From: an uncultured Desulfovibrio sp. | GTDB lineage: Bacteria > Desulfobacterota > Desulfovibrionia > Desulfovibrionales > Desulfovibrionaceae | Direction of reading: 5' to 3' | DNA length: 8,663 bases | NCBI GenBank assembly: GCA_900547595.1 | Contig: URHE01000076.1 | Location: forward strand, 1 to 8,663 | Part shown: positions 4,207 through 8,663 of the stretch, piece by piece | How the letters are laid out: each line of letters opens with the position of its first letter | How positions within the stretch are numbered: position 1 is the first letter of the stretch | Position numbers and translations under genes: made by a program | The notes under the pieces: generated by a model | The model's database searches: none | What the model was told of the DNA's origin: nothing | Seen by the model: only the letters and a program-made list of their open reading frames with translations

Positions 4207-5973
4207 TCAGGGCATGCGGTAGCGGCCCGCCGCCGGAACCTGCCAGCCGTTCTGCCCGAAAGGGACCCGGCTCACCCTGAGCGCGGGCGGCAGCTGGCGG
4301 CGCTTGAATTCCGCCGCGAACAGGCGGCCGCGCACTTCCGCGCACAGGCCGGCGCAGTCCCCGTCGTCCATTCCCGCTTCCCGGGCCGCTTCCGCCTGCG
4401 CTTCCCCGTCACAACAGGCGGCATCGGACCGCATGGCGTCCGCGCCGCCGGATGCGGCCAGAAGGCGCTCCAGCAGCGGATCGAGCCGGTCGTAGGGCGG
4501 CAGGGAGTCGGTATCCTTCTGCCCGGGGCGCAGTTCCGCGCTCGGCGCCTTGGTGAAGACCGCTTCCGGGATGAGTTCGCGCCCTTTCGCGGCATTGAGC
4601 CAGCGCCCCAGGGCGTACACTCCGGTCTTGGTGATGTCGCCGATGACGGCGAGCGCGCCCACGGCGTCGCCGTAGAGTGTGCAGTAGCCCATGGCCACCT
4701 CGCTCTTGTTGCCTGTATTGAGCACGAGCGCCCCGGCCCGGTTGGCCAGTGAGGCGAGGATGGTGCCCCGGATGCGGGCCTGGAGATTCTCCAGGGTCAC
4801 GTCGCCCGGCCTTGCGGGAAACTGTCCCAGGCCGGGGGCGAGCGCGGCAGCGAACGCCTCCATGAGCCCGGCGATGGGCACGGTCAGGGTTTTCATGCCC
4901 AGATTGCGCGCCAGACGTTCCGCATCCTCCACCGAGCCCCGGCTGGAATGCGGCGAGGGCATGAGGACGCCGGTGACGTTTTCCGGCCCCAGGGCCTCGG
5001 CGGCCACGCAGGCCACCAGGGCGGAATCCATGCCGCCGGAAAGGCCGAGCAGGGCGCGCGTTGCGCCGCTTTTGCGCACATAGTCCCGCGTGCCCAGAAC
5101 AAGGGCGCGCCAGAGGCTTTCCTCCATGCCGGAGCAGGCGGGCGCGATGGCGTTGACAGGCGGCCCGTCCACGCCGGTTCCGGCATGCTCCCGGGCATCG
5201 GCGGCGGTATCCACCAGAACGAGATCGGACGCGAACGCCGCGCCCCGCGCCAGCATGCGGCCCGCCGGGTCAAAGGCGAGGCTCTGGCCGCTGTAGACGA
5301 TGCCGCCGTCGCCGCCCACCAGATTGACGGAGAGCAGGTGCACATGCTCGCGGGCGGCCACATGCGAAAGCACGCGCTCGGCCTCTTCCTGGGCGCCGGG
5401 GCGATAGGGCGCGGCCGTCATGTGGATGATGGCGTCCACGCCGCGCCGTGTGAGGTCCCCCAGCGGGTCATGGGCGCCCGGCGCGGGCTGCCGCCAGAAG
5501 GCTTCGGCGCGCACGGCGGCGTCCTCGCAGACCACGACGCCGAAGCGCCAGCCCTCCAGCGAGAGGGTGCCGCAGGAAACGCCGTCGTCCCAGGGCAGCG
5601 CCTCGGCGTCCGGAACGGCGTGCCGCCGGGCATGGGGGCGCACCTTGCGCGACACCACCTGCGCCTGCCCCTTGTGGAGCAGAATGGCCGCATTGGCAAA
5701 ATCCCCCGGTCGGGAAAGGCTGGGCGCGGGCGCGCCCAGGAGCAGGGCCGGGCCGTCCGCGAGGGCGGCGGCAAGGCTGTCCAGCGCCGCGCGGCAGCCG
5801 CGGGCGAAATCGCGGGCGTGCAGGTATTCCCCGGGGCGCGGGCCGCACAGCGCCAGCTCCGGCGTGACGCACAGCGCGGCCCCGCGGGCCCTGCGCGTCT
5901 GTTCCAGAATGCGGGCGGCATTGCCCGCCACGTCGCCGGGCACGCTGTCGCATTGGATCATGGCGATATTCAT
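4207..5973 (-). CDS. nadE: Glutamine-dependent NAD(+) synthetase
   Basis: This enzyme amidates nicotinic acid adenine dinucleotide to NAD using ATP and ammonia from glutamine. The 588 residues form an N-terminal nitrilase-type glutaminase (about 1-260) and a C-terminal synthetase. The E-K-C triad can be placed at E39 (TPEL), K110 (SRK) and C149 (VCED). The synthetase shows the ATP P-loop SGGMDSAL (312-319), NTGNKSEVAMGYCTLYGD (419-436), KAPSAELRPGQKDTD (475-489) and the C-terminal EFKRRQLPPALRVS. Oddities: the loop after K110 lacks the usual LPNYxVFDExRYF pattern, and residues about 508-545 form a longer, cysteine-bearing segment (C520, C521, C540, C544). ATG 5973 is chosen because GGAAAGGA precedes it by four bases; the frame is open further upstream but that part overlaps the UbiD gene. 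It is probably the last gene of its operon. Confidence 0.95.
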   Translation of the reverse strand: MNIAMIQCDSVPGDVAGNAARILEQTRRARGAALCVTPELALCGPRPGEYLHARDFARGCRAALDSLAAALADGPALLLGAPAPSLSRPGDFANAAILLHKGQAQVVSRKVRPHARRHAVPDAEALPWDDGVSCGTLSLEGWRFGVVVCEDAAVRAEAFWRQPAPGAHDPLGDLTRRGVDAIIHMTAAPYRPGAQEEAERVLSHVAAREHVHLLSVNLVGGDGGIVYSGQSLAFDPAGRMLARGAAFASDLVLVDTAADAREHAGTGVDGPPVNAIAPACSGMEESLWRALVLGTRDYVRKSGATRALLGLSGGMDSALVACVAAEALGPENVTGVLMPSPHSSRGSVEDAERLARNLGMKTLTVPIAGLMEAFAAALAPGLGQFPARPGDVTLENLQARIRGTILASLANRAGALVLNTGNKSEVAMGYCTLYGDAVGALAVIGDITKTGVYALGRWLNAAKGRELIPEAVFTKAPSAELRPGQKDTDSLPPYDRLDPLLERLLAASGGADAMRSDAACCDGEAQAEAAREAGMDDGDCAGLCAEVRGRLFAAEFKRRQLPPALRVSRVPFGQNGWQVPAAGRYRMP

Positions 5974-6032
5974 GGCGTCCTTTCCGTGTGGCTTTGTTCT
6001 GCTTTTGCGTTGATGACACGCCGGCGCCGTGT

Positions 6033-6052
6033 GGATACTGCCGAAAGTATCC
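6033..6052 (-). other. Hairpin in the ubiD-nadE gap
   Basis: GGATACT (6033-6039) pairs with AGTATCC (6046-6052) around a six-base loop, in the 119-bp gap between the UbiD-like stop and the nadE start, about 60 bases before the nadE ATG. No T-run follows, so it is not a convincing terminator. It may be an intercistronic stability element. I recognise no riboswitch or promoter in the rest of the gap. Confidence 0.4.
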
Positions 6053-6092
6053 GTCCTTCTTCCGTTGTCGTCGTCAGTCCGGCGCGCCGCGT

Positions 6093-7955
6093 CTACCAGA
6101 GGCCGTGGAACGGACCGCCCGGCGCGGCCAGCGCCTCCACACGGGCGGCGAGCGCGGGGTCCTCTTCCATGGGCGGCGCGTGGAAGGGCTTGCTGCGGGC
6201 GTCGATGATGAGCGGCGCCTCGCAGGCCCAGTGCCGGGCCGTGATGCGCGCATGCGCGCCGTAACAGTCCGTGGCCGGGTTGGAGCGCGTGAACGTGACC
6301 CAGAGCAGGTTGTCCGTTCCGGCCGCGCAAAAGGCGGTGTCATCGGCAATCACCACCAGGGGAAATGCCTCGCGCCGGTCCCAGGTCTCAAGGCGCCGGG
6401 CCAGTTCTTCCATGACCGGGTCCGGTTCGCCGCGTCCGCGCGCATGCCGCGGGCCGCCGAGTACGAGAATGCCGGGGGCGGCCACGCGCGGACCGCCGAA
6501 ACCGGGCGGCAGGTCCGGCAGGCCGCCGAGGCCGTCGGCGCCGGTGGCAAGCCTGCGGCGCGGTTCTCCGGCGGAAGCCCAGATGAGCTTGGAACCCTCG
6601 TGCAGGGCCGTTCCCGTATAGTCCAGCGTGTCGTTGGTGGTCTGCGTGATGAAGTGCAGGTCCCGGCTGAAATCCGCGCGTTCGAGCATGTGGCCGAAAA
6701 AGGCCGGGACATCGCGGCAGGAGAGGCCGGGGGCGTCCTCCTGCGCGGCCATGAGCACATATTTGGCCAGGGCGGTCTGGGTGGCGCCGAGCAGATGGAA
6801 TGCCTGGGTGAGCAGTTCGCGCGGACGGCGCGCCGCTTCCCAGGCCGTATAGCGCTCGCTGCCCAGGGCCAGGAGGAGCGGATGCACGCCCGCCGCGTCC
6901 ACGGCGTGCACCTCGCGCACGCCCGCGAACACCTGCGGCACCAGCGGGCCAGTGAGTTCGTGGATGAAATCCCCGAACACCGTGTCCTCCTGCGGGGGGC
7001 GCCCCACGGAGGTGAAGGGCCAGATGGCGTCGGCCCGGTGCCGCACGGAGACCACGCGCAACGCCGGAAACTCATGGCGCAGGCTGTAATAGCCCACATG
7101 GTCCCCAAAGGGCCCTTCAGGCCGTGTTTCGGGGAGGACATAGCCGGAGATGCAGAAATCCGTTTCGGCCAGCACCGGCAGGGGCACGCCGTCGTCACCG
7201 CGGGCGAGGCGCACGCTCCGGGCGCCCAGGAGGCCCGCGAAGCGCAGCTCGGAGAGCCCTTCGGGCAGCGGCATGACCGCGGCCACGGTCAGGGCCGGAG
7301 GGCCGCCCACATGGATGCGCACCGGAAGCGCTTGCCCGGCGGCCAGCGCGTGGGCATGGTGGACGCCGATGCCGCGATGTATCTGGTAATGGAGCCCCAC
7401 CTCGTCGCCGGCGTACTCGTTTCCCGCCATCTGGATGCGGTACATGCCGAGATTGGAGGCATTGACGCCGGGCCGGGCCGGGTCTTCGCTGTAGACCAGG
7501 GGCAGCGTGATGAAGGGACCGCCGTCCATGGGCCAGGAGGTAAGGCGCGGGAGCGCCTCCAGCGGAGAGCGGCGTTGCAGTACCGGCGCGTGCCCCGCGC
7601 CGGGCAGGGGGGGGCGCGGCTGCATGCGCGCAAGGCCGCCCAGGGCGGCGAGCGCGCGACCTGGGCGGCGCAGCAGGCCCACGGGATCGGCCTTGCCCGC
7701 CAGCACGGCCTCGGTGGCGGCCAGTCCCTCGCGGAACAGGAAGCGCAGGCGCTCGCGCGTGCCGAACAGGTTGGCAAGCACCGGGAAGCCGGTTCCCTTC
7801 ACGCGGGTGAACAGCAGCGCGGGCGCGCCGGCGCGGAAGGCGCGGCGCTGGATGGCCGCCAGTTCCAGATGCGGATCAACGGGAACATCCACGCGCAGGA
7901 GGTCGCCGCGCGCCTCAAGGTCGCGCACGCAGTGCTGAAGTCCGGCATAGCCCAC
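6093..7955 (-). CDS. UbiD-family decarboxylase, probably menaquinone biosynthesis type
   Basis: UbiD enzymes use prenylated FMN to decarboxylate aromatic or alpha,beta-unsaturated acids. The 620 residues show the prFMN/metal site region NASNLGMYRIQ (165-175, with N168 and R173) and the catalytic acid loop PEGPFGDHVGYYS (279-291, with E280 and D285), which resembles the EGPxGDHxGYY of E. coli UbiD. The C-terminal part, LLWVTFTRSNPATDCYG then HWACEAPLIIDARSKP and FHAPPMEEDP, and the length above 600, resemble the SCO4490-type decarboxylases of the futalosine menaquinone route more than the roughly 500-residue ubiquinone enzyme. That subtype call is from memory. The enzyme is expected in the cytosol and needs prFMN from a UbiX partner, which is not in the window. 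It starts with GTG two bases after the NUDIX stop, suggesting coupled translation. Confidence 0.9.
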   Translation of the reverse strand: MGYAGLQHCVRDLEARGDLLRVDVPVDPHLELAAIQRRAFRAGAPALLFTRVKGTGFPVLANLFGTRERLRFLFREGLAATEAVLAGKADPVGLLRRPGRALAALGGLARMQPRPPLPGAGHAPVLQRRSPLEALPRLTSWPMDGGPFITLPLVYSEDPARPGVNASNLGMYRIQMAGNEYAGDEVGLHYQIHRGIGVHHAHALAAGQALPVRIHVGGPPALTVAAVMPLPEGLSELRFAGLLGARSVRLARGDDGVPLPVLAETDFCISGYVLPETRPEGPFGDHVGYYSLRHEFPALRVVSVRHRADAIWPFTSVGRPPQEDTVFGDFIHELTGPLVPQVFAGVREVHAVDAAGVHPLLLALGSERYTAWEAARRPRELLTQAFHLLGATQTALAKYVLMAAQEDAPGLSCRDVPAFFGHMLERADFSRDLHFITQTTNDTLDYTGTALHEGSKLIWASAGEPRRRLATGADGLGGLPDLPPGFGGPRVAAPGILVLGGPRHARGRGEPDPVMEELARRLETWDRREAFPLVVIADDTAFCAAGTDNLLWVTFTRSNPATDCYGAHARITARHWACEAPLIIDARSKPFHAPPMEEDPALAARVEALAAPGGPFHGLW

Positions 7956-7957
7956 AG

Positions 7958-8446
7958 TTAGTGGCCCTCCGGCGGTTCCACGGGCGCGACCTGCCGCCGC
8001 CCCACGAGCACTTCGGCAAAATCCGCCAGAATGCGCGCATGGTCGAACACCAGCGGGGAGGGGAGCGCCTCCGGCGGATAAAAGGCCGCCGCCGCCGCGT
8101 CGTCGCCCGCGCGCAGCGCCTCCGGGTCGCGGGGGCGGCCGGTAAAGACCACACTCAGGGTATGCTGGCGCGGGTCGCGATGCGGGCGGGAATAGACGCC
8201 GAGCAGCCCGGTGAGTTCCACATCAAGGCCCGTCTCCTCGCGCATCTCGCGCACGGCGGCGGCTTCGGCCTGTTCGCCTTCCTCGATGAAGCCGCCGGGC
8301 AGGGCAAAGCCCCGCGGCTCATTGGCGCGGCGGATGATGACCACGCCCCGGCCCGGTTCGTGGATGATCACGTCCGTGGTGGGCGCGGGATTGCGCCAGC
8401 GACTGTAGGGCTTGCCGCAGTGCGGGCAGAGGACGGTTTTTTTCAT
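7958..8446 (-). CDS. NUDIX hydrolase with N-terminal CxxC motif
   Basis: The complete Nudix box Gx5Ex7REUxEExGU is present at residues 52-74 (GGFIEEGE, then REMREETGL), giving Mg-dependent hydrolysis of a nucleoside diphosphate linked to another group. The protein is 162 residues and soluble. It opens with CPHCGKPY, a single CxxC pair (C7, C10) of a reduced zinc-ribbon type. Only one pair is present, so a zinc site would need a partner subunit or other ligands. The remainder resembles small ADP-ribose or oxidised-nucleotide hydrolases; the exact substrate cannot be told. ATG 8446 has AGGAG six bases upstream. The gene ends two bases before the UbiD-like GTG and follows the Sua5/YrdC gene by 75 bp. 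Its closeness to nadE could point to dinucleotide turnover, but this is inference. Confidence 0.93.
   Translation of the reverse strand: MKKTVLCPHCGKPYSRWRNPAPTTDVIIHEPGRGVVIIRRANEPRGFALPGGFIEEGEQAEAAAVREMREETGLDVELTGLLGVYSRPHRDPRQHTLSVVFTGRPRDPEALRAGDDAAAAAFYPPEALPSPLVFDHARILADFAEVLVGRRQVAPVEPPEGH
7965..7970 (-). promoter_or_regulatory. Ribosome binding site of the UbiD-like gene, inside the NUDIX gene
   Basis: GGAGGG on the - strand lies nine bases before GTG 7955 and overlaps the last codons of the NUDIX gene. No ATG with a good site is nearby, so this supports the GTG start. Confidence 0.75.
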
Positions 8447-8452
8447 GGAACG

Positions 8453-8457
8453 CTCCT
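8453..8457 (-). promoter_or_regulatory. Ribosome binding site of the NUDIX gene
   Basis: AGGAG on the - strand lies six bases before ATG 8446 and fits the chosen start. Confidence 0.65.
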
Positions 8458-8494
8458 GCGGGCCGATGGTATGTCAGGGACGCGCCTTCCGCAA

Positions 8495-8510
8495 GCCGGG
8501 CGGTCCCGGC
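8495..8510 (-). other. Short GC hairpin between the Sua5/YrdC and NUDIX genes
   Basis: GCCGGG (8495-8500) pairs with CCCGGC (8505-8510) around four bases, just after the Sua5/YrdC stop in the - strand direction. It lacks a T-run, so read-through into the NUDIX gene is expected. It could be chance in GC-rich sequence. Confidence 0.3.
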
Positions 8511-8521
8511 GGCGCAGGCCC

Positions 8522-8663
8522 TCAGGCTTCCAGCCGGAAGCCCGCCGCCATGAGGGCTTCGGCGCTGACGGCCCCCTGCCGGAGCACGCGCAGCGAGCGT
8601 CCCCCGCTGCCGGAAAGCGGCTGCGCCAGCGTGGAAGGCAGACCGCCGCCTGGCTCCTCCTCC
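8522..8663 (-). CDS. Sua5/YrdC/YciO family threonylcarbamoyl-AMP synthase, C-terminal end (partial)
   Basis: On the - strand a frame enters from the right edge and ends at TGA (8522-8524), giving 46 residues. It contains GGGLPSTLAQP and then LRVLRQGAVSAEALMAAGF. These match the last part of Sua5/YrdC proteins, where a conserved GxPST precedes the final strand and an RxGxxS/T segment ending near AGF closes the protein. These enzymes make threonylcarbamoyl-AMP from threonine, bicarbonate and ATP for the t6A modification of tRNA. The N-terminal roughly 150 residues lie beyond the window, so KxR and SxN motifs cannot be checked, and a YciO-type paralogue remains possible. The gene lies 75 bp upstream of the NUDIX gene on the same strand and may share its transcript. 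Confidence 0.75.
   Translation of the reverse strand, partial: EEEPGGGLPSTLAQPLSGSGGRSLRVLRQGAVSAEALMAAGFRLEA

Noticed and set aside
4061..4345. A 94-codon - strand frame over the noncoding gap and the nadE end
   Set aside because: Part overlaps nadE out of frame and the rest translates the hairpins and repeat; its Arg/Ile/Leu run comes from the inverted repeats, not from a protein family.
4948..6264. A 438-codon open frame on the + strand opposite nadE
   Set aside because: Shadow frame in GC-rich DNA; no recognisable domain, while the - strand has all NadE motifs.
5974..6330. N-terminal extension of nadE to an upstream start
   Set aside because: The extension overlaps the UbiD-like gene and is Arg/Gly/His-rich without family similarity; ATG 5973 has its own ribosome site and begins the expected nitrilase domain.
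5988..7961. A 657-codon open frame on the + strand opposite the UbiD-like gene
   Set aside because: Low-complexity Gly/Ala/Arg/His/Gln composition with no motifs; the - strand carries a clear UbiD protein.

Overview
The window reads as an ordinary chromosomal segment of a high-GC Gram-negative bacterium. Codon third positions are strongly G/C, most genes have good Shine-Dalgarno sites, and genes are tightly packed. The gene content (YggT, a DUF465 protein, ilvBN, glutamine-dependent NAD synthetase, a long UbiD decarboxylase of the menaquinone type, a CxxC-containing NUDIX protein) fits a sulfate-reducing deltaproteobacterium of the Desulfovibrionaceae. That assignment is inference from gene content and protein style, not from a database search.

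Left half, + strand: the tail of an unidentified gene (1-59) overlaps a HAD-superfamily phosphatase (44-712). Then come a two-helix YggT membrane protein (770-1072), a 76-residue DUF465 coiled-coil protein (1142-1372), and the two subunits of acetohydroxyacid synthase, ilvB (1603-3303) and ilvN (3463-3954). The last pair makes the first committed intermediates of valine/leucine/isoleucine synthesis, and IlvN would supply valine feedback control. The ilvB leader and the ilvB-ilvN gap both hold strong hairpins without T-tracts.

Middle (3955-4206): a 252-bp noncoding gap lies between the convergent ilvN and nadE genes. It is clearly more A/T-rich than its surroundings. It holds a stacked series of hairpins, two of them directly abutting and both capped by GNRA tetraloops on the + strand, a 15-bp direct repeat, and a long A/T-flanked hairpin that can serve as a bidirectional terminator. 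This is the least explained part of the window.

Right half, - strand, read from right to left: the end of a Sua5/YrdC (threonylcarbamoyl-AMP synthase) gene (8522-8663), a NUDIX hydrolase (7958-8446), a UbiD-family decarboxylase starting with GTG two bases after the NUDIX stop (6093-7955), and NAD synthetase (4207-5973). Spacing and orientation suggest one transcription unit coming from beyond the right edge. It touches tRNA t6A modification, nucleotide housekeeping, quinone synthesis and NAD synthesis.

I see no phage, transposase, CRISPR array, tRNA, rRNA or defence system. No clear new biological system is visible. The best candidates for follow-up are the structured noncoding gap and the divergent glutaminase domain of NadE.
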